Positions 8,693 to 17,422 of a DNA stretch of 64,000 bases are shown one piece after another. The notes beneath the pieces are model-generated. The model did not search any database and was not told the DNA's origin. It saw only the letters and a program-made list of their open reading frames with translations. The position numbers and the translations under genes are program-made. Source of the stretch: Rothia mucilaginosa (lineage in GTDB: Bacteria > Actinomycetota > Actinomycetes > Actinomycetales > Micrococcaceae); the NCBI RefSeq assembly GCF_019334805.1, contig NZ_CP079822.1, positions 1,364,001 through 1,428,000 of the forward strand, written 5' to 3'. Each line of letters starts with the position of its first letter. Position 1 is the stretch's first letter.

Positions 8693-10879
8693 ATGAACCC
8701 CCAGCAGTCAGCTTCCAGCCCCGCGGACTCCCTGCGCACCGATTCCCTGCAGGCTGACCCTCTGCACGCTGAAGCCCGCGAAGTGTTGCGCCGCCTCACC
8801 GGTGTCGCTGATGCTGAGTTCCACGATGGCCAGTACGAGGCGATTCGCGCCCTCGTCGCCGACCGAGCCCGCACTGTGGTGGTGCAGCGTACCGGCTGGG
8901 GTAAGTCCGCGGTCTACTTCATTTCTTCCCTGCTGTTGCGTGCCCGCGGTATGGGTCCGGCGCTTATTGTCTCCCCACTGCTCTCCCTGATGCGTGATCA
9001 GGTTGAAGCGGCATCCCGCGCGGGAGTGCGCGCTGCAATGGTGAACTCCGCGAACGTGACCGAATGGGATGAGATCCGCACCCGCCTCGAAGCTGACGAG
9101 CTTGATGTGCTGCTGGTGGGCCCCGAACGCCTGAATAACCCGGCGTTCCGCGAGCAGTGGCTGCCGTACCTGCTGCCGCGCCTGGGCCTGCTTGTTATTG
9201 ATGAGGCGCACTGTATTTCTGACTGGGGCCATGATTTCCGCCCCGATTACCGACGCATTGGCTTGCTCATTAAGTCTCTGCCTGCAGGGGTTCCGGTGCT
9301 GGCGACAACCGCGACCGCGAATGACCGTGTGAGCCGCGATATCGCCGAACAGCTCAGCACTGACACCGCCCCCGTGCACGTAATCCGCGGCCCGCTTTCC
9401 CGCGAGTCCCTGCGCCTGGGTGTGCTCACTCTGCCTAATGAGGCGCAACGCATCGGCTGGCTACTCACGCACCTGAACGACCTGCCCGGATCCGGCATTA
9501 TCTACACGCTGACTGTCTCTGCTGCAGAAGATACCGCAAACGCTCTGCGTGCCAGCGGCTACGAGGTGCTCGCCTACACGGGTAAAACCGACCCCGATGA
9601 GCGCCTGGTTGCGGAGCAGGCGCTCAAGGAAAACCGTGTCAAGGCTCTTGTGGCGACGAGTGCCCTCGGTATGGGTTTTGATAAGCCTGATTTGGGTTTT
9701 GTTGTGCACCTGGGCGCGCCGTCGTCTGCGGTGAGCTACTACCAGCAGATTGGTCGCGCCGGACGAGGCGCCGTCAACGCTGATGTTCTGCTCCTGCCCG
9801 GTCGTGAAGACCGCGCCATTTGGGAGTATTTTGCGACCGCCTCCATGCCTAATGAGGAGCAGGCGCTGGCGGTGCTGGATGCCCTCGCCCAGTCCCCGGA
9901 GGGGTTGAGCATTACCGCGTTGGAGGCGCGCGTTCAGTTGCGCCGCTCCACCCTGGAGCTTCTGCTGAAGGTGCTGGACGTTGAGGGTGCCGCCGTGAAG
10001 GAAGGTAACTATTGGCGTCGTACCTCTTCGCCGTGGCAGTACGATAGTGCCCGTTACGCGGCGGTGGCGCAGGCGCGTGTGGTGGAGCAGAACGCCATGC
10101 TCGAGTATGAACGCACTAGCCAGTGCCGTATGCTTTTCCTGGCTCAGCAGCTTGATGACGCTTCCGCGACTGCTTGCGGTCGTTGCGATGTGTGTGCGGG
10201 TCCCTGGTACCCGGTTGAAGTTCCCGCTGAGGTGCAGCAGGCGGCGCAGAGCAGCTTCAATACGGTGGGCGTGCCCCTGCAACCGCGCCGTATGTGGCCG
10301 AGCGGGTTGGATCAGCTGATGGGCGCGGATGCACCGCGCGGTCGTATCCGCCCGGAGGAGCAGGCCGAGCCCGGTTACGCTTTGGCGCGTCTGAGCGACA
10401 TGGGGTACGGCACTCGCCTGCGTGAGCTTCTGGCGACGAATGAGCTGGGTGAGCCGGTTGATTCTGAGGTCCCTGCCGAGCTGGGTCGCGCTTGTGTGAA
10501 GGTGCTTGCCGCTTGGCAGTGGTCTGAGGCAGGTCGTCCGGTGGCGGTGTTGACTCTGCCTTCGCCGGTGCGTCCCCGTTTGGCTCAGTCTCTGGGTAGG
10601 GGTCTTGCGTCGGTGGGGCGCCTGGTGGATTTAGGCCAGGTGTCTCTGGTGGGGGAGCCGCGTTTCTTTGGCGGCAATAGCGCGTTCCGTTGTGCGGATG
10701 TGCTGCGCTCGTACCGGGTACCTGCAGAAGTTTTGGACTATGTGCGGGAGCATCGGTGCCCTGTTCTGCTGGTGTCTGATGTGGTGGATTCGCGGTGGGC
10801 GTTTACGGCTGTGGCGCGTGAGCTACGGCTGGCGGGTGCTTCTGCGGTGTATCCTTTCTCTTTGGCTGCCACCCACTAG
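8693..10879 (+). CDS. recQ: RecQ-family ATP-dependent DNA helicase
   Basis: A superfamily-2 3'-5' DNA helicase for recombination and repair of stalled forks. Walker A is GWGKS with Lys71, the box is DEAH at 170-173 inside VIDEAHCISDWGHDFRPDYR, motif III is ATTATAND, and motif VI is QIGRAGRG. A RecQ-type zinc module follows with Cys478, Cys495, Cys498 and Cys501, then ~225 residues of divergent C-terminus without a clear HRDC domain. At 728 residues it is longer than E. coli RecQ. ATG 8693 is chosen for the GGAGAG site; an in-frame ATG 23 codons earlier has no such site. It may be a second, non-canonical RecQ paralogue. Confidence 0.93.
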   Translation: MNPQQSASSPADSLRTDSLQADPLHAEAREVLRRLTGVADAEFHDGQYEAIRALVADRARTVVVQRTGWGKSAVYFISSLLLRARGMGPALIVSPLLSLMRDQVEAASRAGVRAAMVNSANVTEWDEIRTRLEADELDVLLVGPERLNNPAFREQWLPYLLPRLGLLVIDEAHCISDWGHDFRPDYRRIGLLIKSLPAGVPVLATTATANDRVSRDIAEQLSTDTAPVHVIRGPLSRESLRLGVLTLPNEAQRIGWLLTHLNDLPGSGIIYTLTVSAAEDTANALRASGYEVLAYTGKTDPDERLVAEQALKENRVKALVATSALGMGFDKPDLGFVVHLGAPSSAVSYYQQIGRAGRGAVNADVLLLPGREDRAIWEYFATASMPNEEQALAVLDALAQSPEGLSITALEARVQLRRSTLELLLKVLDVEGAAVKEGNYWRRTSSPWQYDSARYAAVAQARVVEQNAMLEYERTSQCRMLFLAQQLDDASATACGRCDVCAGPWYPVEVPAEVQQAAQSSFNTVGVPLQPRRMWPSGLDQLMGADAPRGRIRPEEQAEPGYALARLSDMGYGTRLRELLATNELGEPVDSEVPAELGRACVKVLAAWQWSEAGRPVAVLTLPSPVRPRLAQSLGRGLASVGRLVDLGQVSLVGEPRFFGGNSAFRCADVLRSYRVPAEVLDYVREHRCPVLLVSDVVDSRWAFTAVARELRLAGASAVYPFSLAATH

Positions 10880-10920
10880 CCGCGCCCATTAACGTTTATT
10901 TATTCCCCTGACGAGGTTGT

Positions 10921-11448
10921 ATGTCATATTCGGAATATTCAAAATTGACGGTCACAGACGGCTCTTCCGCTGTGCTCAGCGATATTCCCGCTCGCCCCGA
11001 ACACAGCGAGTGGATGGTGCGCGCCCTCGCCGAGGGTGCCGCCGCAGGTGAGCGTGGCGAGATCCCTATTGGTGCCGTGGTGGTGGACGAGCAGGGCGTG
11101 ATTATTGGTTCGGCGGGCAATACCCGCGAGCGGGAGCATGACCCCAGCGCCCATGCGGAGGTGAACGCGATTCGTCAGGCGGCGGCGCATCGTGGTCGGT
11201 GGCGCCTGGATGGATGCACGCTCGTGGTGACGGTTGAACCGTGCCTGATGTGTGCCGGCACGATTCTGGCGTCGCGCGTTTCGACGGTGGTTTTTGGCGC
11301 CTGGGAGGAGAAGACGGGAGCTGCTGGCAGCCGTTACGATGTGCTGCGTGACGGCAGGGTTGCTCCGGCTCCCGAGGTGTATGCAGGGGTGCGCGCCGAT
11401 GAGTGCGCGCAGTTGATGATGGACTTCTTTAAGGAACGCCGCCCCTAA
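10921..11448 (+). CDS. tadA: tRNA adenosine(34) deaminase TadA
   Basis: Converts adenosine to inosine at the wobble base of tRNA-Arg(ACG). The zinc/catalytic motif HAE is at His78-Glu80 and the second motif PCLMC at Cys108/Cys111, followed by AGTILASRVSTVVFGAWEEKTGAAGS, as in bacterial TadA. The ~30-residue N-terminal extension is longer than usual and may be disordered, so the start could be further in. It lies 41 bp after recQ in the same direction and ends before a terminator at 11494. Confidence 0.92.
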   Translation: MSYSEYSKLTVTDGSSAVLSDIPARPEHSEWMVRALAEGAAAGERGEIPIGAVVVDEQGVIIGSAGNTREREHDPSAHAEVNAIRQAAAHRGRWRLDGCTLVVTVEPCLMCAGTILASRVSTVVFGAWEEKTGAAGSRYDVLRDGRVAPAPEVYAGVRADECAQLMMDFFKERRP

Positions 11449-11493
11449 CCGTCACCCGTGGTGGCGCTTCAGGAACTGTTTTGTATAACGTGG

Positions 11494-11523
11494 AAAGCCG
11501 CGCAGAGGCTGCGTGGCTTTTCG
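11494..11523 (+). terminator. intrinsic terminator after tadA
   Basis: AAAGCCGCGCAG / CTGCGTGGCTTTT stem with one G-U pair, AGG loop and a short T-run. Confidence 0.75.
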
Positions 11524-11749
11524 CGTTATTTGTACGAAAAACCCCATTTCTTTGAAAAATACTTCAAGAATTTCAAAAATGGCCCCTGTTTTTCAAGAAA
11601 AGCCCACTACATCACACACAATCGGGTCTACCATATATAGGTATTGGAGCCTCCGCCTGCCCGCGCCTGTCGTTTAACACCCCGCGCGGTGCCCGCGGAG
11701 GACTCCCAGAAACTCACCCGAACCGTCCATTCTCTGAGGGGATTTAACC
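11524..11749. other. AT-rich intergenic region upstream of the YhgE/Pip operon
   Basis: No gene is visible. The first ~120 bp are AT-rich, with inverted repeat TTTGAAA...TTTCAAA (11551-11577). CATATATAGG at 11629-11638 could contain a -10 element, leaving a leader of ~110 bp. The gene downstream lacks a strong ribosome site (GAGGGGATTTAACC before the start). Confidence 0.35.
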
Positions 11750-12469
11750 GTGTTAAGCGTTGACAATATTTGGGCAAAAGGGCGCCACACTCCGCTTTTT
11801 GACCGCACCACCTTCTCAGTGGGCGAGGGCGAAGTCATTATTGTTCAGGCGGATAGCCAGCTGGAGCGTACCTCTCTTGCGTTGGCGCTGACTGGCCGCC
11901 TTCCCCTGTCCGGCGGCACGATTAGCTGGAGTAAGGGCGATGATGAGCCTCGCCCTATTTCGATGAAGCGTCTGCGTGCTCTCAGCAGCGTGGTGGACTC
12001 TCCCGATGTGACTGCTCCTGAGCAGCATATGCGCGTGCACGATTATGTTTCGGAGATGCTGTCCTATAACCTGCCGATTTTTGGTCGTCCTCGCGCGAGC
12101 CGCTGGCTGGCTGAACGCGGCCTGGAGGAGCTGGACGGCTTGTGGATGGATGAGATTAGCGGCGAGATGAACATTGAGCTGATGGCCGCTTTGGCGAAGC
12201 ATAGCCCCTCTGACCTGCTGGTTTTTGATACTCCTTCCCGTCACCTGAACCACACGTATATGTGGCTTCCTCATCTGGAGGAGCTTGCCGCGGATGAGGA
12301 CCACCCGCGCACTGTGGTGGCTGTTGTTCCGCATATTTCTGAGTCCTGGCATGGTGCGCGTGCGGTGGTCGGTCGTGCCCCTGAGGAAAACGTACCGGCT
12401 CTTGTTGAGGGCGAGATTGAACCCTCCAATAAATCCCCCGAACATGGCGAAAACGCTGAGAAGGAGTAA
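11750..12469 (+). CDS. ABC ATPase-like protein with degenerate catalytic motifs
   Basis: The order of elements is that of an ABC ATPase domain of ~200 residues, but the motifs are eroded. The Walker A position reads ADSQLERTSL instead of G-x-x-G-x-G-K-S/T, with Arg40 for the lysine. The signature position reads ISGEM instead of LSGGQ. Walker B reads LLVFDTPSRHLN, keeping Asp160 but with Thr161 in place of the catalytic Glu. A histidine at the switch position (VVPHISE) remains. The last ~25 residues are acidic. Two bases separate it from the YhgE/Pip gene, so it is probably co-translated and acts as a non-hydrolysing partner. A highly diverged but active ATPase is possible, though loss of three motifs argues against it. 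Confidence 0.75.
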   Translation: MLSVDNIWAKGRHTPLFDRTTFSVGEGEVIIVQADSQLERTSLALALTGRLPLSGGTISWSKGDDEPRPISMKRLRALSSVVDSPDVTAPEQHMRVHDYVSEMLSYNLPIFGRPRASRWLAERGLEELDGLWMDEISGEMNIELMAALAKHSPSDLLVFDTPSRHLNHTYMWLPHLEELAADEDHPRTVVAVVPHISESWHGARAVVGRAPEENVPALVEGEIEPSNKSPEHGENAEKE

Positions 12470-12471
12470 GA

Positions 12472-15078
12472 ATGACTGTTCTGCGTGTGGCTCTTGTTGA
12501 GCTTAAGCGCCTGACCAGCGGTGTTTTGCCGGTTCTGGTGCTTCTTGCTATGTCTTGCATCCCGCTGCTGTACGGCGCCCTGTACCTGTACGGTAACTGG
12601 GATGCTTACGGCAATGTGAATGGCATTGTGGGTGCTCTCGTGGTTGAGGATGAGGGCGCGACGGATTCTGAAGGTCAGCAGGTGAATACCGGTGCGGACG
12701 TGAAGAAGAACCTCCTAGACGCTGGCACGTTTGATTGGCGTCAGGTGCAGACCCGCGCTGAGGCTGTTGAAGGCGTGGAGAACGGCACCTATGACTTTGC
12801 GATGGTGATTCCGAAGGATTTCTCGCGTAATTTGCAGAGTGCCGGTTCGTTTAAGCCTGATGCTGACGGCAAGACGGGCACTATTGATCCGCGTGCGGCG
12901 GGTATTGAGGTCATTACGAATGATGCCAATAACTATGTGCTGACGAATATTGTCACGAAGGCGGGCACTGCGGTGCGTGATTCGGTGGCTGAGAAGGTCG
13001 GTAATTCTACGGCGAATTCGCTGTTGGCTAGCTTCACGACGATTCATTCGAAGATGGATGAGGCTGCTGATGGTGCGTTGAAGGTGAATAACGGTACGGT
13101 GAAGCTGGCGGACGCTATCACTCAGCTGAAGGACGGTACCGCCACGGTGAATGATGGTGCCGTGAAGCTGAAGGATGGTACCTCCTCTCTGGCTGATGGT
13201 CAGTCGCAGTTGTTGGATGGTCAGAAGCAGTTGGCTGAGGGGGCCGCGAAGCTTGCTGATGGTGTGTCGACTTTGGATTCTGGTGCGGCGAAGCTGGATT
13301 CTGGTGCCGCGAAGCTTGCCGATGGTGCTTCGAGTTTGAAGGATGGTTCGTCGACTTTGGCTTCGGCTGCGGCGTCTGCTTCTGATGGTGCGTCGAAGTT
13401 GAAGGATGGTTCGGCGACTCTGGCTGAGGGTACTGCGAGCTTGAAGAGTGGTTCGGCTTCGGTGGCGAAGGGTGCTAATGATTTGGCGTCTGGTATCCAT
13501 CAGTTGCGTGAAGGTATGGATCAGGCGGGTATTCGTGAGTTGCCGGCCGAGTTGAACGCGATGTGCATGCGCCTGCATGAGACGGATACTTCTGCTGGTA
13601 GCGGCGATTTTGGTCGTGACTTGTCGAATACTGTGGTGTCTGCGACTGCGCAGAAGATGCGCGCTCAGTTGGCTCCGCTGGTTGAGGCGGGTACGTTGAC
13701 TCAGGAGCAGGCTGATCAGCTGGTCGCTGCTGTTGATTCTGAGGAGACGAAGAATGAGGTTGCTGAGCTGAATCAGAAGGCTCTGCAGTCGCATCTGGCT
13801 ACTCGTGATGCTGCCGCTGCTGATGCTCTGTCGAAGCTGAGCGCGTTGAAGTCGAGCCATTGTGTTTCTGATGGTTCGTCGTCGACTGCGGTGAAGATTC
13901 AGACTTTGGTGACTGGCGTGGATTCGCTGGATTCCGGTGCGTCTTCGCTTGCCAAGGGCGCTTCGTCGGTGGCTGATGGTGCCGCTCGTGTGGATGCTGG
14001 CGCGTCCTCGTTGGCGTCGGGTTCGGCGACCCTGGCTGATGGTAATTCCAAGATCGCTTCGGGTGCTTCGAGCCTTGCGAGTGGTTCTGCGACTCTGTCG
14101 GGTGGTGCTTCTGAGCTGAAGGAGGGTACTGGTTCTTTGAAGAGCGGTACCGCCGAGCTGAAGGATGGTAGCGGCACTTTGGCGGAGAAGGAGCAGTCTG
14201 CGGTTGAGGGTCAGCAGAAGCTGGCTGATGGCGCGGATAAGCTGAAGGATGGTGCGTCGCAGCTTTCTGACGGTACGGCGAAGCTGTCTGATGGTTCTTC
14301 GCAGCTGAATGATGGTGCTTCCGAGTTGAAGGATGGCACTTCGTCGTTGGAGAGCGGTCTGGCTTCTGGCGCTAAGCAGGTTCCGAGCCTTGCGCCGACT
14401 GAACAGGCGAAGGTTGCGGATACGATGTCGAACCCTGTGACTTTGTCGCATGAGTCGCTGGCGTCGGCTCGTAACTATGGTGAGGGCATGGGCCCGTTCT
14501 TCATGTGCTTGGCGCTGTGGATTGGTGGCCTGATGCTGGTTCAGACGCTGCGCGTGATGAATAACCGTGCGTTGGCTTCGCATGCTCCGTCGATTCGTGT
14601 GATGCTCGGTAGCTGGATGCCGTTCGGACTGGTAGGTATTGCTCAGGCGACTCTGATGTTCGCGGCGATTAAGTTTGGTTTGGGCTTTGAGATGGCTCAT
14701 CCGTGGCTGGTGTGGCTGTTCCTCTGCTATGTGGCTCTGGTCTTTACCGGTTTCATTCATGGTTTGACGGTGATTTTGGGTGCGCCGGGTAAGCTTGTTG
14801 CTTTGGTCATTCTGATTCTGCAGCTGATTACTGCGGGCGGCACGATGCCGTATGAGACTTTGCCTGAGTCGATTCGTTGGATGCATGATTTCTTCCCGAT
14901 GGGTTATGCGGTGGCTGGTACGCGTCGTTTGGCGTATGGCATTAATGAGTCGAGCCTGTGGGGCATCATGCTGGTTTTGACTCTGTGGGGTCTGGCTGGT
15001 CTGATGTTGGGTTACATTGGCACGCGTCGTGATCGTACGTGGTCGCTGAAGAAGCTGGCTCCGGAGATTACGGTGTAA
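12472..15078 (+). CDS. YhgE/Pip-domain membrane protein with LxDG repeats
   Basis: The family (YhgE/Pip, related to phage infection protein and to ESX-associated membrane proteins) has one N-terminal transmembrane helix, a large extracellular coiled region and a C-terminal ABC-2-type membrane domain. Here residues ~15-40 form the first helix; ~195-345 and ~475-645 are two blocks of degenerate repeats such as LADGASSLKDG, LDSGAAKLDSG and LKDGTSSLESG. Between them is a helical segment with two isolated cysteines (NAMCMRLHE and KSSHCVSDG). The C-terminal ~220 residues carry about six transmembrane segments. At 868 residues it is a full-length member. It follows the degenerate ATPase gene and precedes a TetR regulator. 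The substrate is unknown. Confidence 0.9.
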   Translation: MTVLRVALVELKRLTSGVLPVLVLLAMSCIPLLYGALYLYGNWDAYGNVNGIVGALVVEDEGATDSEGQQVNTGADVKKNLLDAGTFDWRQVQTRAEAVEGVENGTYDFAMVIPKDFSRNLQSAGSFKPDADGKTGTIDPRAAGIEVITNDANNYVLTNIVTKAGTAVRDSVAEKVGNSTANSLLASFTTIHSKMDEAADGALKVNNGTVKLADAITQLKDGTATVNDGAVKLKDGTSSLADGQSQLLDGQKQLAEGAAKLADGVSTLDSGAAKLDSGAAKLADGASSLKDGSSTLASAAASASDGASKLKDGSATLAEGTASLKSGSASVAKGANDLASGIHQLREGMDQAGIRELPAELNAMCMRLHETDTSAGSGDFGRDLSNTVVSATAQKMRAQLAPLVEAGTLTQEQADQLVAAVDSEETKNEVAELNQKALQSHLATRDAAAADALSKLSALKSSHCVSDGSSSTAVKIQTLVTGVDSLDSGASSLAKGASSVADGAARVDAGASSLASGSATLADGNSKIASGASSLASGSATLSGGASELKEGTGSLKSGTAELKDGSGTLAEKEQSAVEGQQKLADGADKLKDGASQLSDGTAKLSDGSSQLNDGASELKDGTSSLESGLASGAKQVPSLAPTEQAKVADTMSNPVTLSHESLASARNYGEGMGPFFMCLALWIGGLMLVQTLRVMNNRALASHAPSIRVMLGSWMPFGLVGIAQATLMFAAIKFGLGFEMAHPWLVWLFLCYVALVFTGFIHGLTVILGAPGKLVALVILILQLITAGGTMPYETLPESIRWMHDFFPMGYAVAGTRRLAYGINESSLWGIMLVLTLWGLAGLMLGYIGTRRDRTWSLKKLAPEITV

Positions 15079-15124
15079 CAAACCCTGTTTAGTCGCACCG
15101 GGGGAAAACTGTCTAATAAAATAG

Positions 15125-15134
15125 AGATATATCT
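15125..15134. promoter_or_regulatory. palindrome upstream of the TetR gene
   Basis: AGATATATCT is a perfect 10-bp palindrome, adjacent to TCTAATAAAATAGA (TCTA...TAGA). Both sit in an 80-bp AT-rich gap just before the tetR-like gene. An autoregulatory operator or promoter is plausible; the short length makes this weak. Confidence 0.3.
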
Positions 15135-15158
15135 GCAAAAAGGGAGGGAGGACTGCTG

Positions 15159-15779
15159 ATGTTGCAGCGCCCAGTCGCTGAAGCTTCAAGTCGTCGTCCC
15201 GGCCGTACAGGTAGAACTCAGTTGAAGTTGTTCAACGCTGCTATGGAAATCATGACCGAAAAGGGGCTTGAGTACGCCACTGTTGAAGAGGTGGCTGCCC
15301 GGGCGGGTGTTTCTAAGGGAACCGTGTATTACAACTTCGGTTCTAAGAAGACCATGGTGGATCAGCTGGTTCAGTACGGCACGCAGTTGCTGCTGAGCGA
15401 TGCGCGTCGCGCGGCGTCGGTTCATTCTGATCCGCGTGAGGCGTTGCGGAGTGCTATTCGCGCCGCGTTCCAGTATCTTGAGGACCGTCCGGGTTTTACT
15501 CGGCTGTGGCTTTCGGAGGCGTGGAAGGGCGCGGATGGTTGGACCGAGGCGATGAGCGATAACCGTTTGAATCTTCTGGATTTTTTGGAGGAGATGACGG
15601 AGGCTGTGGCTCGCCGCTATACGGTTGATACCGCTCAGAATCCTCGTGCGATTGCGATCTCTATGTTCGGCGCGATTTACATGTTTGCTATGGATCGTGA
15701 AGTGCATCAGGCGGAGCGCAATGCTGAGGATGCAACGCGTGCTGTCATGCTGGTTGTAGATGGGTATATCCGTCATTAG
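15159..15779 (+). CDS. TetR/AcrR-family transcriptional regulator
   Basis: A TetR-type repressor. The N-terminal helix-turn-helix is clear at about residues 20-67: LFNAAMEIMTEKGLEYATVE, then AARAGVSKGTVYYNFGSKKT. The remaining ~130 residues form the ligand-binding helical domain, which gives no hint of the ligand. It is preceded by GGGAGGGAGG. The position directly after the YhgE/Pip operon suggests that it controls that operon, and the short AT-rich gap with palindromes suggests its own promoter and autoregulation. Confidence 0.9.
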   Translation: MLQRPVAEASSRRPGRTGRTQLKLFNAAMEIMTEKGLEYATVEEVAARAGVSKGTVYYNFGSKKTMVDQLVQYGTQLLLSDARRAASVHSDPREALRSAIRAAFQYLEDRPGFTRLWLSEAWKGADGWTEAMSDNRLNLLDFLEEMTEAVARRYTVDTAQNPRAIAISMFGAIYMFAMDREVHQAERNAEDATRAVMLVVDGYIRH

Positions 15780-15934
15780 GCGGGCCTGTTGGGGTCTGTA
15801 GACGTAGCCGGGACTTCGGTGTCGGGTGTCGAAAAGGGCACGGTGAAAAGGGGCCGTGAAGAGGGCGACACCCGGCTGCCGCACGTGGTTTTTCTTGCTC
15901 TCCTGTTGGGGGTGTGCTATAGTATTCCACTGTT

Positions 15935-16021
15935 GGTGGTGTGTCCGAGCGGCCGAAGGTGCATCACTCGAAATGATGTTTGGTGTAAAAGCCAACGGGG
16001 GTTCAAATCCCTCCACCACCG
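15935..16021 (+). tRNA. tRNA-Ser(CGA)
   Basis: 87 nt with acceptor GGTGGTG/CACCACC, discriminator G, anticodon loop CTCGAAA (anticodon CGA), a long class II variable arm, and T-arm GGGGGTTCAAATCCCTC. A terminator follows at once. It is the first of three tRNA-Ser genes in the window. Confidence 0.95.
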
Positions 16022-16029
16022 CACCAACG

Positions 16030-16062
16030 AAAACCCGTCGAGATTCGTCTCGGCGGGTTTTT
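16030..16062 (+). terminator. terminator of tRNA-Ser(CGA)
   Basis: AAAACCCGTCGAGA-TTCG-TCTCGGCGGGTTTTT hairpin with a T-run. Confidence 0.85.
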
Positions 16063-16194
16063 GCATGCCCGGATTGTTCTGGGGTGGTGCTGGCGGGTGC
16101 GTTAGTGGGTGTTTGTGCGGGGGTACTTCGCCTCGTTTTATAGGTTGTGTGCCACTTCCTGGGCTTTACCGGTGTTTGCTGATTCGGGGGTGGG

Positions 16195-16200
16195 TAAAAT
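16195..16200 (+). promoter_or_regulatory. -10 element placing upp on a leaderless mRNA
   Basis: TAAAAT ends six bases before ATG 16207 and no Shine-Dalgarno sequence precedes the start; transcription would begin at or next to the A of ATG. The -35 is weak. Confidence 0.5.
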
Positions 16201-16206
16201 CGTATT

Positions 16207-16845
16207 ATGCGTATTAAGATTCTTGACCACCCGCTGGTCTCTCACAAGATTAGTGTTCTGCGTGATAAGAACACTCCGTCCCCGATTTTCCGTCAGCTGG
16301 TTGATGAGCTGGTGACCCTTCTTGCCTATGAGGCGACTCGCGAGATCCGCGTGGAAGAGGTTGAGGTTGTGACTCCGGTGGCGACTACTACCGGTGTTCG
16401 TATTGCTGATCCTAAGCCGCTGGTTGTTCCGATTCTGCGTGCTGGTCTGGGCATGCTAGAGGGTATGACTCGTCTGGTTCCGACCGCTGAGGTGGGCTTC
16501 CTGGGTATGGCTCGTAATGAGGAGACCCTGGATATTGTGACGTATGCTGAGCGTCTGCCGGAGGACCTGACTGGTCGTCAGGTGTACCTGCTGGATCCGA
16601 TGCTGGCTACCGGTGGCACTCTGATTGAGGCCATTAAGTTCCTGCGTGAGCGTGGCGCTGAGTCTGTGACGTGCGTGTGCCTGATTGCTGCTCCTGAGGG
16701 CATTGCTGCTCTGGAGAAGGGCATTGAGGGTATGGAGAATGTTGACCTGTTCCTGGCTGCTCGTGATGAGCGTCTGAACGAGAAGGCGTACATTATTCCG
16801 GGTCTGGGCGATGCTGGGGACCGCCTGTACGGTCTGGCTGAGTAG
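16207..16845 (+). CDS. upp: uracil phosphoribosyltransferase
   Basis: Converts uracil and PRPP to UMP in pyrimidine salvage. The 212-aa length is typical. The N-terminus [20 protein letters not shown], the PRPP loop [16 protein letters not shown] near residue 135, the [12 protein letters not shown] segment and the C-terminal uracil-binding loop ([14 protein letters not shown]) are all diagnostic. A -10-like TAAAAT six bases upstream and the lack of a ribosome site suggest leaderless translation. It is monocistronic, between tRNA-Ser and a long non-coding gap. Confidence 0.97.
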   Translation: MRIKILDHPLVSHKISVLRDKNTPSPIFRQLVDELVTLLAYEATREIRVEEVEVVTPVATTTGVRIADPKPLVVPILRAGLGMLEGMTRLVPTAEVGFLGMARNEETLDIVTYAERLPEDLTGRQVYLLDPMLATGGTLIEAIKFLRERGAESVTCVCLIAAPEGIAALEKGIEGMENVDLFLAARDERLNEKAYIIPGLGDAGDRLYGLAE

Positions 16846-16877
16846 TTTTTCAGCGTAATTCACGTGATGTGAGTGGG

Positions 16878-16917
16878 GCGCCTCTGCATATGTTTAAGCA
16901 TGTGCGGGGGCGCTTTG
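16878..16917 (+). terminator. imperfect terminator after upp
   Basis: GCGCC...GGCGC closes an imperfect hairpin (CTCTGCATATG / GCATGTGCGGG) followed by TTTGTTG. A moderate candidate only. Confidence 0.4.
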
Positions 16918-17422
16918 TTGTGTCTGCTGGAGGCCGTGTGCAGGTCATATGGTGTGGTGTTGGGGGATGTGTGTCTAACGGTCTGCTGTCTTGGGCGTTT
17001 ATGGTGTTGTTGGGCGCTTGTGTGGGTTTATGAAACACCCTTGATAATATGTGATGAGGAACACTATAGTGCTTTGAGGGGCTTAAAATATATTGAGCAT
17101 ATTCACAGCTTCACATGAAAATACAGGGTGAAACCAGTAAATAAAAGAAGCTATGAATATTTATAAGGGAAAAATACTGAAAGCTTCAGGCAGTCCCTGA
17201 AACCCTAAAACATGAGAGGGGGCATTGTACTCCTCTCGCCCATAAAGATGAATCCACTATGCTGAATCCGCTTGATTTATCCGTCAAATAGGAGAAATAT
17301 TAAGTAAGAGGATTGAAGCTCGAACAGGTATTGGGGACTGTTTGACTCGGCGTCACTTCCGGCGCACCCCACACCACGTACGACTGGGATCCCGTACACA
17401 GACTTTGAGAGAAGGTTGAACC
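16918..17422. other. 505-bp non-coding region before the winged-helix gene
   Basis: No convincing gene is found. AT content rises sharply after ~17040. Arms TATTCACAGCTTC (17100-17112) and GAAGCTATGAATA (17147-17159) form a long hairpin with one mismatch. A second small repeat GAGAGG...CCTCTC lies at ~17214-17239. A long regulatory leader, a small RNA or decayed sequence are all possible; nothing in the sequence decides between them. Confidence 0.4.

Noticed and set aside
13080-13500. Regular short DNA repeats suggestive of CRISPR
   Set aside because: Repeats are in frame, degenerate and encode LxDG units of the YhgE/Pip protein; no spacers or cas genes.
12715-15189. Very long open frame antisense to the YhgE/Pip gene (over 800 codons)
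   Set aside because: It is the mirror of a repetitive GC-rich gene with strong codon bias; the product is Arg/Ser/Gln-rich low complexity and has no ribosome site.
15789-16217. Open frame of ~140 codons between tetR and upp
   Set aside because: It runs through a complete tRNA-Ser gene and its terminator.
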